From assembly GCF_013618625.1 (NCBI RefSeq), contig NZ_JABRWO010000006.1:341042-405041 (forward strand): a stretch of 64,000 nt of DNA, given 5' to 3'. Numbering within the stretch: position 1 is the stretch's first letter; each line of letters starts with the position of its first letter. The translations under genes were made by a program, and so were the position numbers. Origin of the DNA: Bremerella alba. Lineage in GTDB: Bacteria; Planctomycetota; Planctomycetia; Pirellulales; Pirellulaceae. Below the pieces are notes generated by a model. That model ran no database searches and was not told where the DNA came from. It saw nothing but the letters and a program-made list of their open reading frames with translations. Shown here in pieces: positions 35,727-46,300 of this stretch.

Positions 35727-38306
35727 ATGACGCACTTCACCATGCACCTAGGTTCGTTGGCGGGCGTAATTGTCGCGTGGGGAATCTTCTTCGGGATCGG
35801 CAACGCTTACGGTGAAACCCTATCTCAGGCGGAGGACTTATTCCGTCACGGGGCATATGAAAAGTGCATCGAGGTTGCCACTCAAGAGATCTCCGGCGGT
35901 CGCACTTTCATCGATTGGTACGTGCTAAAAACCGAAAGCGAACTGACCCTCGGTCGCTATGAGGATGCGGCCAAGACAATCGATGACGCTAAGAATTTTT
36001 CGCCCAGAAATCTCCGTCTGCTGTGGCTGGAACGAGAAGTACGCCACTTTAACGGACAGTCGAACCGAGCCAAAGAAGTGCTCGCCGAACTCGGTGCTCA
36101 GCTGGAACGCTCCAGCGGGATCTATCGCGACCTAGAAACCTCAATCGTGATCGGCAAGTTCTTTCTTGAGATCGGAGCTGATCCCAAGCGAATTCGTATC
36201 GATCTATTCAAGCCGATTCAAAAGCGGGCTCCTGGCTTACCCGCTGCCTACATCGCCGCTGCGGAGTTAGCACTCTCGAAGAATGACTTTGCTTTGGCTG
36301 CGGAAGACTTCCAGTTGGCCATGAAAGTAGACGAAGACAATCCGCGAATCTTGTACGGGTTGGCCCAGGCATTCGAACCGAGCGATTCAAAGAAAGCGGA
36401 AGAATATCTCCAGCAAGCAATAAAGATCAACCCGAAGCACATTCCAAGCTTGCTGATGATTGCCGAAAGTCACCTTTCGGCCGAACGCTATAAGGAAACC
36501 GAGAAACTGCTGGCCGAGGTGCTGGAAATCAATCCTCATCACCCTAGTGCCTGGGCATTACACGCCGTGCTGGCGCATCTGGCAAACGCCCCGTCCCGCG
36601 AAGACGAATGTCGCAAAAAGGCCTTAGCCCATTGGAAAGACAATCCGGAAGTTGACTATCTCATCGGTAAGCATCTGGCGAGAAAGTACCGCTTCGCCGA
36701 AGCGGCCTCAGCTCAGCGGCGGGCACTAAAGTTCGATAGCGACTTTCTCCCGGCCAAAATGGAGCTTTCCAACGATCTGTTGCGACTCGGACACGAGGAA
36801 CAAGGGTGGAAGCTGGTTGACGAGGTTTTCGAGGCCGACAACTACAATGTCGTTGCTCATAACCTAGCAACCCTACAAGAGCACATGGCCAAATTTCGCA
36901 CGCTTGAGAGCAATGGCTTTATCGTGCGCATGGATACCCATGAAGCAGCCATTTATGGAGATCGTGTTTTAGAACTTCTTCGCGAGGCCAAGTCGGTTCT
37001 GTGCGAGAAATACGACGTAGAGCTGAATGATCCAATTGCGATCGAGATCTTCCCCAAGCAGCAAGACTTCGCGATCCGAACGTTTGGATTACCTGGCGGA
37101 GCGGGGTTCTTGGGGGTTTGCTTCGGCAATGTGATCACCATGAATTCGCCGGCCTCCCAAGCCGACAATCCTACCAATTGGGAAGCCGTTTTGTGGCACG
37201 AGTTTTGTCACGTCGTCACATTAAACAAGACCCACAATAAGATGCCGCGGTGGCTCAGCGAAGGGATCTCGGTGTATGAAGAAAAACTGCGAGATCCATC
37301 GTGGGGCCAATCAATCTCGCCAACGTATCGGCAAATGATCTTGGAGGACGAACTCACGCCGGTTAGCGAGTTAAGTGGAGCGTTTCTGCGTCCGCAGAGC
37401 TCGAAGCATTTGATGTTTGCCTACTATGAATCGGCCCTGGTGGTCGAGTTTTTGGTAGATCAGTTTGGCATCGAAACGCTCCGGGCGATTCTCGATGAGT
37501 TGGGCAAGGGGCTGCAGATCAATGATGCGATAACTCGGCATGCAGCTCCTCTAGATGCCATTGACGCTGGCTTTCAAAAATTTATCCTGGATCGTGCCCG
37601 GGCCTTTGCCCCGGAGGCCGACTTTAGCACCGACGACTTGCCGCCACCGCAGATTGCCAAGCTTCAACCATGGCTAGAAGAACACCCCAATAGCTTCCCT
37701 GGACTCCAGCAATACGCCGCGTTACTGTTTCGCGAGAAAAAGTATGCGGAAGCCATGGAGCCGATCGACAAGTTGCTGCAACTGGCCCCAGACTATGCCG
37801 GCGAAGGGAGCCCATTACTCTTGAAGGCCCAAATTTTAAAAGAATTGGGCGAAACCCAGCAAGAGTTGGCGGTGTTAGAACAACTGGCAGTGCTGCGCGC
37901 GGATGCGATCGATATCTATCGGCGTCTGGCAGAGATGCAGGCGGAAACGAACCAATGGGAGTCCGTTGTCCTCAATGCCCGGCGAATTCGGGCCGTCAAT
38001 CCACTCATTCAGGAACCATATCTCTTGCTGGCTCGTGCCGGAGAGCAGACCAATGATGGAAAGACAGCCATCGAAGGACTATCGACGCTGTCCAGATTAG
38101 ACCCGTACGATCCTGCCGAAATTCATTTTCGTCTCGCCCAACGATTGCATGCGTCAAAGCAAGACAAGGAAGCGTTACGGCATATTCTTTTGGCATTAGA
38201 GGAAGCCCCCCGATATCGCGATGCCCTGCAATTGCTGCTTGCCCTTACCGAGAACGACTCGGCTGAGCCTGACCGGGCTTCGCCTAACAAGGATGATTCC
38301 CAGTGA
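35727..38306 (+). CDS. TPR protein with gluzincin-type metalloprotease domain
   Basis: About 859 residues from ATG 35727. A signal segment (LGSLAGVIVAWGIFFGIGNA) is followed by TPR repeats to about residue 380 (YEKCIEVATQEI, FQLAMKVDEDNPRILYGLAQ, YLQQAIKINPKHIPSLLMIA). The zinc protease motif is WHEFCH (His491, Glu492, His495), with the downstream Glu in WLSEGISVYEE as third ligand, as in peptidase MA-like gluzincins. More TPRs fill the C-terminal 250 residues. The combination suggests a periplasmic protease with protein-binding arms. It is the first gene of the MoxR/Bat operon and overlaps the DUF4159 start by one base (TGATG). Confidence 0.83.
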   Translation: MTHFTMHLGSLAGVIVAWGIFFGIGNAYGETLSQAEDLFRHGAYEKCIEVATQEISGGRTFIDWYVLKTESELTLGRYEDAAKTIDDAKNFSPRNLRLLWLEREVRHFNGQSNRAKEVLAELGAQLERSSGIYRDLETSIVIGKFFLEIGADPKRIRIDLFKPIQKRAPGLPAAYIAAAELALSKNDFALAAEDFQLAMKVDEDNPRILYGLAQAFEPSDSKKAEEYLQQAIKINPKHIPSLLMIAESHLSAERYKETEKLLAEVLEINPHHPSAWALHAVLAHLANAPSREDECRKKALAHWKDNPEVDYLIGKHLARKYRFAEAASAQRRALKFDSDFLPAKMELSNDLLRLGHEEQGWKLVDEVFEADNYNVVAHNLATLQEHMAKFRTLESNGFIVRMDTHEAAIYGDRVLELLREAKSVLCEKYDVELNDPIAIEIFPKQQDFAIRTFGLPGGAGFLGVCFGNVITMNSPASQADNPTNWEAVLWHEFCHVVTLNKTHNKMPRWLSEGISVYEEKLRDPSWGQSISPTYRQMILEDELTPVSELSGAFLRPQSSKHLMFAYYESALVVEFLVDQFGIETLRAILDELGKGLQINDAITRHAAPLDAIDAGFQKFILDRARAFAPEADFSTDDLPPPQIAKLQPWLEEHPNSFPGLQQYAALLFREKKYAEAMEPIDKLLQLAPDYAGEGSPLLLKAQILKELGETQQELAVLEQLAVLRADAIDIYRRLAEMQAETNQWESVVLNARRIRAVNPLIQEPYLLLARAGEQTNDGKTAIEGLSTLSRLDPYDPAEIHFRLAQRLHASKQDKEALRHILLALEEAPRYRDALQLLLALTENDSAEPDRASPNKDDSQ

Positions 38307-39136
38307 TGTCGAAATCGAAATCGGTCCGAATCCTTTGTCTGTTTCTCTCGATCACGCTACTAGCGAGTGTGGTCTGGGCTCAGTTTTCAGGTGGCTTTCG
38401 ATCCCGGGGACGCTTTAGCCGGAACGCGGCTCCTACCCGCGGAGCCCAGAACGACTGGGAATTCGACGAGAAGTTTGAACACGAAGCCTTCCGCTTTGCC
38501 CGGGTGAAGTACACCTCGTATGGCTATCGCGACAAATGGGCAACCGACTTTCCCGAGAGTGATCTGAATCTGCCACACCGCCTGCGAGAGTTGACTTCTA
38601 TGGAAGTTCATCCCGAGAGCGTAATCGTCGAATTGACCGATGACGATCTATCCAACTACCCGTTCCTTTACATTGTGGAACCAGGGCAGATGAACCTCAC
38701 CGAAGGCGAAGTCACCGGGCTTCGTAATTATCTTCAAAGCGGCGGCTTCCTGATGGTCGACGACTTTTGGGGCGAGGAGGAATGGCAAACCTTTTATCAC
38801 AACATCAAACGTGTCTTCCCAGATCGCGAGCCGCAAGAGCTTCCTTTAGAACACGACATATTCCACCTGGTTTACGACCTAGCCGAAAAACCGATGATCG
38901 TCAGTATCGGCACCTGGATGCGCGGGGGCGGAACCGAACGCCACGACGCCGACGAGCCGCACTACAAAGGCATATTTGACGACAAGGGACGCATGATTGT
39001 GGTCATTTGCCATAACACCGATCTGGGCGACGGCTGGGAAGAGGAAGGGGTCGATCCCACCTATTTCAAGCAATATTCAGAACGCTTTGCCTACCCCTTG
39101 GGAATCAACATCATTACCTATGCAATGACTCACTAG
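38306..39136 (+). CDS. DUF4159 domain protein
   Basis: About 276 residues from ATG 38306, which overlaps the preceding stop. A signal peptide (ILCLFLSITLLASVVWAQ) is followed by a basic Arg/Ser-rich stretch and the DUF4159 body: AFRFARVKYTSYGYRDKWAT, YPFLYIVEPGQMNLTEGEV, LRNYLQSGGFLMVDDFWGEE, and GIFDDKGRMIVVICHNTDLG. The domain resembles a GATase-like fold and is found beside MoxR and VWA genes. It is probably exported. Function is unknown. Confidence 0.85.
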   Translation: MSKSKSVRILCLFLSITLLASVVWAQFSGGFRSRGRFSRNAAPTRGAQNDWEFDEKFEHEAFRFARVKYTSYGYRDKWATDFPESDLNLPHRLRELTSMEVHPESVIVELTDDDLSNYPFLYIVEPGQMNLTEGEVTGLRNYLQSGGFLMVDDFWGEEEWQTFYHNIKRVFPDREPQELPLEHDIFHLVYDLAEKPMIVSIGTWMRGGGTERHDADEPHYKGIFDDKGRMIVVICHNTDLGDGWEEEGVDPTYFKQYSERFAYPLGINIITYAMTH

Positions 39137-39200
39137 CCCTGCATTTTAGCGGATTACTGCCAAGCCCTCGCCCATTATCCCACCAGAAAGTCTAACAATC

Positions 39201-40217
39201 GTGAGTACTGAGATTGAAGACCATGACTTTGAACAACAAGCGGTCGAGCAGATCCGCGATGGCCGTGAAAAAATCGTGGCCGAGCTTTCCAAGACCGTTA
39301 TCGGCCAACAGGAAGTCGTCGAACAACTGCTGTTGTGCCTCTTCGCTGGCGGTCACTGCCTAATTACCGGAGCCCCCGGCCTTGCCAAAACTTTGCTGGT
39401 CAACTCCATCTCGAAGATCTTTGATCTCGAATTTCGCAGAATTCAATTCACGCCTGACTTAATGCCTGCCGATATCACCGGCACTGAAATCTTGGAAGAA
39501 ACCGAGGAAGGCCGTCGCAAACTTCAGTTTGCTAAAGGACCGATTTTCGCCAACGTCATCCTCGCCGATGAAATCAACCGCACACCTCCCAAGACCCAGG
39601 CTGCCTTGTTGGAGGCCATGCAGGAACATCAGGTCACGGCGGCTGGCGTTCGCTACGCACTCGAAGAGCCGTTCTTCGTGCTCGCCACGCAAAACCCGAT
39701 TGAAATGGAAGGGACCTATCCCCTACCCGAGGCCCAGCTCGATCGGTTTATGTTTAACATCTGGATGGACTATCTCCCAGAAGACGATGAAGTTGCCGTC
39801 GTCAATCAAACTACCTCGCGTCGGCCCGAACCTATCAGCCCGCTATTTTCCGGCGAAGACGTCCTACGCTTTCACGATATCGTCAAGAAAGTGCCAGTGG
39901 CAGAGAACTTGGTACGCTATGCCGTGCGATTAGCTGATGCTTCGCGTCCAGGACGACCATCGACTCCCGAATTTATCAACCAGTGGGTAATGTGGGGCGC
40001 GGGTATCCGTGGCGCTCAATACCTGGTTTTGGGAGCGAAAGCCAGAGCCTTGCTGCTGGGAAGGACGCACGTCACCTCCGATGACATCAAAGCCCTTGCC
40101 CACGTCACCTTGCGACACCGGATACTAGTCGGCTATCGCGCCGAGGCCGAAGGCATCACGGTCGAAAAGGTGATCGATCAGCTTCTTACCTCGGTTCCAG
40201 TCCCGGGGGCAAGATGA
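39201..40217 (+). CDS. MoxR-family AAA+ ATPase
   Basis: The 338-residue protein starts at GTG 39201. It has Walker A GAPGLAKT, Walker B FANVILADEINRTPPKTQAA with LLEAMQE, sensor-1 FFVLATQNPIEMEGTYPLPE and the arginine-finger region AQLDRFMF, the standard MoxR set. The C-terminal lid is helical. MoxR ATPases work as chaperone-like machines with VWA-domain partners. The stop overlaps the DUF58 start (ATGA), so the two are likely translated together. Confidence 0.94.
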   Translation: MSTEIEDHDFEQQAVEQIRDGREKIVAELSKTVIGQQEVVEQLLLCLFAGGHCLITGAPGLAKTLLVNSISKIFDLEFRRIQFTPDLMPADITGTEILEETEEGRRKLQFAKGPIFANVILADEINRTPPKTQAALLEAMQEHQVTAAGVRYALEEPFFVLATQNPIEMEGTYPLPEAQLDRFMFNIWMDYLPEDDEVAVVNQTTSRRPEPISPLFSGEDVLRFHDIVKKVPVAENLVRYAVRLADASRPGRPSTPEFINQWVMWGAGIRGAQYLVLGAKARALLLGRTHVTSDDIKALAHVTLRHRILVGYRAEAEGITVEKVIDQLLTSVPVPGAR

Positions 40218-41194
40218 GCAGCGGATTGCCATCGTCGGTCAGTAAAGCCGGTCGCCCAGCGGGTGCGGCTTCGTTGATCGATCCCGCCTCACTCATGCGT
40301 ATCAAGAACCTGGAACTACGAGCTAGGGCCGTCGTCGAAGGCTTTTTGACCGGCATTCATCGTTCGCCATATCACGGGTTCTCGGTCGAGTTCACCGAGT
40401 ACCGCCAATATTCACCCGGTGACGATACTCGCTTCCTCGACTGGAAACTCTACGGGCGATCCGATCGCTACTTCATCAAATGCTTCGAGGACGAAACGAA
40501 TCTGCGCTGCTACTTACTGGTCGACTTGAGCCGCTCGATGAGCTTCGGAACACTTGGCTACACCAAAGCCGACTATGCCAAAACTACGGCAGCGACCATC
40601 GCCCATTTCCTTTCGTTGCAGCGCGACGCCGTCGGGTTAATGACCTTCGACGAGTCGATAACCGATCGCATTCCCGCGCGGTTTAGGCCCGGACATATCC
40701 ACCAAATTATGATGAGCCTGGAACGCGCCGAATCAGGTTCAGCAACTGACATCGAGAAACCGCTTGAACAAATCGCTGCTACGGTCGTCAAGCGTGGCCT
40801 GGTGGTTCTTATTTCCGACCTGCTCACGCCGATCGGATCCCTGAAGAAGCAACTCGGGTTCCTGAGGGCACGCGGGCACGAAGTCGTCATCCTGCGGGTG
40901 CTTGATCCGCGCGAGCTCGACTTTCAGTTCGATCAGCCAGCCATGTTTCATGATGTGGAAACCGGCAAAGACCTGTATATCGATCCGGAACAAGCCAGGC
41001 AGAAGTATCTCGACCAATTTCGAGAACATTCCCAATCCATTCACACGATCTGTCAAAACATGGGAGTGGAATTACTCCAGATTTCAATCGATCGGTCGCT
41101 AGAATTGATTTTATTCGATCTTCTGGCCGACCGATTAAAACGTGGTAGATCGGTCGTGCGGCAAAGAATCCCGCGTGCAGGAGGCGTGGCATGA
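40214..41194 (+). CDS. DUF58 domain protein
   Basis: This 326-residue protein carries the DUF58 signature: LRARAVVEGFLTGIHRSPYH, EYRQYSPGDDTRFLDWKLYG and RYFIKCFEDETNLRCYLLVD. The VWA-like metal site is VDLSRSMSFG (D-x-S-x-S). DUF58 proteins are the usual partners of MoxR ATPases, and the VWA-like fold is thought to bind proteins through Mg. It overlaps the preceding MoxR gene and the following BatA gene by four bases each. Confidence 0.93.
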   Translation: MSSGLPSSVSKAGRPAGAASLIDPASLMRIKNLELRARAVVEGFLTGIHRSPYHGFSVEFTEYRQYSPGDDTRFLDWKLYGRSDRYFIKCFEDETNLRCYLLVDLSRSMSFGTLGYTKADYAKTTAATIAHFLSLQRDAVGLMTFDESITDRIPARFRPGHIHQIMMSLERAESGSATDIEKPLEQIAATVVKRGLVVLISDLLTPIGSLKKQLGFLRARGHEVVILRVLDPRELDFQFDQPAMFHDVETGKDLYIDPEQARQKYLDQFREHSQSIHTICQNMGVELLQISIDRSLELILFDLLADRLKRGRSVVRQRIPRAGGVA

Positions 41195-43305
41195 GCGTTC
41201 TCTCTGGACTCTTTCTATTGGGTGCTGCCGCAATTGTCGGCCCTTTCCTGTTTCACTTGATCCGCCGCACGCCCAAGGCTCGCTACGAATTCAGTTCGCT
41301 GATGTTCCTGCAGCCGTCACCGCCACAGTTAACGCGCCGGAGTCGGCTCGATCAATGGTTACTGCTGCTTCTTAGATCGCTGATCATTTTGCTATTGGCA
41401 TTCGCTTTCATGCGGCCGTTCTTTCGCACGTCGACCAATCTTTCGCCCGATGATGTTCCCCGCCGTCATGTGGCGATCCTTGTCGATCAAAGTGCGAGCA
41501 TGCGTCGGGCCAACGTCTGGCGACAAGCCATTGATCAAGCTAATCAGGTCCTCGATAACCTTGAAGGGTCGGACGAAGTATCTCTATATACTTTCGATGA
41601 AAAATTGACACCGCTGGTTACCGCCGAAGAATCAGTCCAACTCGATCGCCCACAACGTCGAGAGATGATCCGAACTCGCCTCGCTGAAATAGCGCCGACC
41701 TGGTCGGCAAGTAACCTGGGGGCCGCATTGGTCGGCGTCGCCGAGCGTCTGTCAGCCAACGATGACCTCCGTCAAACGAAAGCCACATTGCAAATCGTTC
41801 TAATCAGCGACACGCAAGCTGGCTCTCAGATCGATCGACTGCAAACGAGCCAATGGCCTGAGTCGGTCCGCGTTGACGTTCGTACAATCACACCGGATGA
41901 CGACTCGAACGCGCGAGTCAGGCTGGTAGAAGCTAACAAAGGTACCGATGCTGGCACCTCGCCCCCCCGCGTACGCGTAAGAAATACTTCCAATTCCGAC
42001 ATTAATCAATTCGAAGTGATATGGCACCGGGGAGACCAGCCTGCCTCCCGTCCAGTTTCCTTCTACGTTCCCCCAGGCGAGAGCCTAGTGCTGGATGCCC
42101 CCTGCGAACCAGGCTCACCTGGCCCAGATCGAGTTGAGCTTAGCGGTGATGGTGTTGGCATGGAATTCGACAACACATTTTACGTAGTCCCCCCCCTGCA
42201 AGAACAGGTTTCGATCGCCTACTTCGGCTCCGACTTTGCGGATGATCCCGAAGGAATGCTCTTCTATCTCAGTCGCGCATTCAGTGAGACCGCCAACCGC
42301 AAGGTGGAGGTTATAGCCATCGATGCGGAAACCGTTCCTGATTGGAACGATTTAGCCGAAACTGTTCCACGCCTAGTGATTATCACGCAGGCTCCAAGCG
42401 AAGACCAGCAAAACCTTTTGGACGCTTATCTTCAACGCGGAGGGCACGCCGTCGTGGTCCTGCAAAACGACGACATGGTGCGTGACATGTCTGGATGGCT
42501 TAGCGACGTTCGCTTAGCTTCCGAGGAAGTCAAAAACGACGCGTCTTCTACTGGATCGTATGCCATGTTGGGACAGATCAATTTTCAACATCCTCTGTTT
42601 ACTCCTTTTTCTGCGGCGCGCTACAACGATTTTACTACCATCCGATTTTGGCAGCATCGCAATGTACGCCTTAGCGATGAAACGTCTGCCGAAGTGATTG
42701 CCCGGTTTGAGGGCGGTACCCCAGCAATTTGGTCGATGAATCGCGGCAAAGGACAAATTTATGCCCTGAGCACTGGCTGGAACCGAGCCGATAGTCAGCT
42801 CGCTCTATCGACCAAGTTTCTCCCTTTGTTGTCGCGCTGGTTGGAGTTGGCCGATCAGCAAAAGCTGGCATCGCGTTTCTATTTCGTAAACCAAAGCGTT
42901 CCTCTGCCCCCTGCAAGTGGAAAGAAAACAATTCAAACTCCAGGCGGAAACACCGTACAATTGGCGGATAACGCCACAGCGTTTGCGGATACAACCGAGC
43001 CAGGGATTTACTTGCTGCGACAAGGAAGCCAAGAGCTTCCCTTCGCGGTGAACATTGCCGACGCCGAAAGCGATACGCCGCCGTTGGAACTTGATCGGCT
43101 CGAGCAGTTCGGCATTCCATTGGGCATGGCTCCTACGCATGCCGAGCAAATATCGGAGCTTCGACAGCTCCAAGATCGAGAGCTCGAAAGTCACCAGAAG
43201 GTGTGGAAGTGGCTGGTCGTTTCGGTGCTACTGCTTTTGGCGGTTGAGACATTTCTCGCTGCCCGCAGGTCGCATGTTCCCACTCCGGATTTGGGAGAAG
43301 CATAG
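41191..43305 (+). CDS. BatA/VWA domain membrane protein
   Basis: The 704-residue protein opens with the BatA N-terminal pattern: a first helix (LSGLFLLGAAAIVGPFLFHL), then RRTPKARYEFSSLMFLQPSP and a second helix (QWLLLLLRSLIILLLAFAFM). A VWA domain follows at about 90-260 with MIDAS motif DQSASM. Residues 340-640 include a GATase-like part (LVIITQAPSEDQQNLLDAYL, RGGHAVVVLQ). A C-terminal helix (KWLVVSVLLLLAVETFLAAR) anchors it. It is expected in the inner membrane with a large periplasmic or cytoplasmic loop. Bat proteins are linked to envelope stress tolerance in other bacteria. Confidence 0.88.
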   Translation: MSVLSGLFLLGAAAIVGPFLFHLIRRTPKARYEFSSLMFLQPSPPQLTRRSRLDQWLLLLLRSLIILLLAFAFMRPFFRTSTNLSPDDVPRRHVAILVDQSASMRRANVWRQAIDQANQVLDNLEGSDEVSLYTFDEKLTPLVTAEESVQLDRPQRREMIRTRLAEIAPTWSASNLGAALVGVAERLSANDDLRQTKATLQIVLISDTQAGSQIDRLQTSQWPESVRVDVRTITPDDDSNARVRLVEANKGTDAGTSPPRVRVRNTSNSDINQFEVIWHRGDQPASRPVSFYVPPGESLVLDAPCEPGSPGPDRVELSGDGVGMEFDNTFYVVPPLQEQVSIAYFGSDFADDPEGMLFYLSRAFSETANRKVEVIAIDAETVPDWNDLAETVPRLVIITQAPSEDQQNLLDAYLQRGGHAVVVLQNDDMVRDMSGWLSDVRLASEEVKNDASSTGSYAMLGQINFQHPLFTPFSAARYNDFTTIRFWQHRNVRLSDETSAEVIARFEGGTPAIWSMNRGKGQIYALSTGWNRADSQLALSTKFLPLLSRWLELADQQKLASRFYFVNQSVPLPPASGKKTIQTPGGNTVQLADNATAFADTTEPGIYLLRQGSQELPFAVNIADAESDTPPLELDRLEQFGIPLGMAPTHAEQISELRQLQDRELESHQKVWKWLVVSVLLLLAVETFLAARRSHVPTPDLGEA

Positions 43306-43307
43306 TC

Positions 43308-46300
43308 ATGGATCACGAACTCATCATCCATTTGGACCGTGTCGCCCGTCGCCTTCGATCGTTTCACTTTTGGAGCGGCATGGGAATCGTCTGGGGTTCG
43401 GCCGCGATCTTCATCGGCCTGTTGTATGCGTTCAATCAGGCAACCGGACGAATCCTTGACGGAAGTGTTCTTATCGTCGCCGCCATCGGCGTGACAGGCT
43501 CGTTATTGGTGATCTGGACTAGCAGCCGCTCTGCTCGAAACGTCCACCAGGTCGCTAATCTTGTGGAATCCAAATACCCTAAGCTCGATTCGGTTCTATT
43601 GACGGCCGTTGAACAACAGCCTAACAGTTTAACCGGCCGGCTCGGTTATCTGCAGCAAGATGTCATCGGGCAGGCAATCCGGCACGCCCACAGCCATAGT
43701 TGGGAAAACGTGATCACGCCCGGTCAGTTGCGATGGGCACGACTGGCAGCGTGCGCGGGTCTGGCCGCTACGTTACTCGCGGCGATCGCGCTAGACCGGC
43801 TCAATCACGATCTGCTGACGACGTCGTCTTCGGCCAGTCTTGCTTATCAAGATATTGTTTCCGCAGATACTATCTTTGAAGTAGAGATCGAACCCGGCGA
43901 TACAGAAGTGGAACGTGGCTCTGGCTTCTTAGTTTTGGCGAAGTTTCTCAAGAGTCTGCCATCGGAAGCAACACTCGTTTACACAACGGAAGATGGAAAT
44001 CAGCACTCTCTGCCGATGTCACGTTCCCTCGACGATCCCTTATTCGGAGGTCGCGTTCCAGCTGTCTCGGAGCCGCTAACTTACCGAGTTGAATTCGGTA
44101 ACCAGACCACACGCGACTTTCAGGTCGACGTGTTTGAGTTCCCTCTAATGCTTCAAACCGATGCTCGCTTGGTCTTTCCCGGCTATACAGGCCAGGAAGA
44201 AAAGTTCGTACCAGATGTTCGCCGCGTGTCTGCTGTGGAAGGAACGCGGCTCACCCTATTGTGCCGTGTTAATAAACCATTAGCATCGGCGCAGTTCATT
44301 GAGCAAACAGATTCCGGAGAACAAACCCTTTCGCTTCAAACTGTCCCAGGCGACCCGCTCACCTACACGACCACATTTTCTGTGGATCGATCCCGCGAAC
44401 TCACCCTTCATCTGACCGATGCCGATCAACGCACCAACCAGCATCCACAGCAACTGCAGATCACCATGATCGCAAATCTGCCCCCGGATATTAAGCTGAC
44501 GGCACCAACCAAAGACATCGAAGTATCTCCCATCGAGGAAGTCGACTTAGCCGCTTCCGCCTGGGACGACTTTGGCTTGAAACGCGTCGGGATAAACTAC
44601 TCGATCCCCGGCCAAGTTGACCAGGACATTTCCCTGGGTGACTCTTTCCCCAGTAAAGAACGAGTAGAGCTAGAGCACCTGTTGGCACTCGAATCCCTCG
44701 AAGCTCAACCCGATCAACTTCTGTCCTGGTACTTCTGGGCGGAAGACATCGGCCCCGATGGCCAGATGCGGCGTACGATGAGTGATATGTTCTTCGCCGC
44801 AGTCCGCCCCTTCGATCAAATCTTCCGACAGGGCCAGCAGCCACCAGAAGGATCGCAGCAACAACAACAGCAAGGCGGACAAAATGCAGAGCAAGCCCAA
44901 GAGCTTGCCGAACTGCAAAAACAGATTATCGGGGCGACTTGGAAGATCATTCGCCGCGAAACGCTAGACCTTCCCACGACATCGTTTCCTGCCGATACGC
45001 AACTGCTCATAGAGTCGCAAGATTCGGCGATGATCCAACTAGAGCAGCTACAAGACAATCTGCAAGATGTTACCTCGATCGAGCATGCCGCCGTGGTTCG
45101 CAACTTAATGCAGAGTGCGATCGAAAGACTGCAGTTGGCAATCGAAGGGGCATCGCCGACCAAGCTGAAAGATGCCCTGCAGGCTGAGCAAGCTGCCTAT
45201 CAAGGCCTGCTTCACTTGCGTGCTCGAGAGCATGAGGTCGTTCAATCCAGCCAGTCTCAGCAGCAGTCAAGCCAGTCGCAGCAATCTCAGAACAACCGGG
45301 CCCAGCAGCAGCTACAACAACTTCAGCTCCAGGAAGACGAGAACCGTTACGCCCAAGAACAACAGGCCCAAACCGAGCAACAGCAAGAGGCCCGCGAAGA
45401 CCGACAAATCCTCAACCGATTGCGAGAACTTTCACAGCGACAGGCAGACCTTAATGAGCGAATCCAAGAACTGCAAGGTGCCTTGGAAGCAGCCGAGGAC
45501 GAACAAGAGCAAGCCGAAGCCCAACGGCAACTCAAACGCTTACGCGAAGAGCAGGAACAGATCCTCCGCGATACCGAAGAACTACAACAGCGGATGGAGC
45601 AGCCCAACAACCAGGAACGCATGGCCGAGCAGCGGCAGCAACTGGAACAGGCCCGCGAGAATATCCAGCGTTCAACCGAAGCAATCGAGCAGCAAATGGT
45701 AACCCAAGCCGCCAATGAAGGAACGCGTGCCCAGAGAGAACTCAATGAATTGCGAGAAGAGTTTCAGCGGCAAACCTCGCATGAATTCGAGCAGGAGTTA
45801 CGAGACATTAATGACCAGGCTGAACAACTGGTAGAAGCCGAACAAGAGGTTGCGCGCCAACTTGACAACTTACGCTCGGAGAAGTCTGAGCAAACCAATT
45901 CCCTTCGTGAGTCCAACGGCCAAGACGAGCTTGGAGGGCAGATCACCGAGCAGCGAGAACGGCTGGAGCAACTGCTGCAGCGTATGCGTGACACGGTCGA
46001 GCAGGCCGAGCAATCTCAGCCACTGTTGGCCGAGAAGTTGTACGAATCAATTCGCGACACACGGAACTCAAAACCTAACGATGCCCTTAAAGAAACCGAG
46101 ATGTTGGTCGATCGCGGTTTCATCGATCAGGCAGCCCAGCGAGAACAGCAAGCCCGAGAGGGAATCGAGCAACTCGCCGAAGGAATTCAACAAGCGGCCA
46201 ATCAGGTACTCGGTGATGAAACCGAAATGCTTCGCCGCGCTCTCGACGAACTAGAGCGTCTCAACGAAGACCTGGAAGGGGAGCTATCCCGCGCCGGCGG

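Noticed and set aside
45172..45702. 176-residue plus ORF in the coiled-coil gene
   Set aside because: A Ser/Asn/Lys-rich product of reading the Gln/Glu repeat region in another frame.
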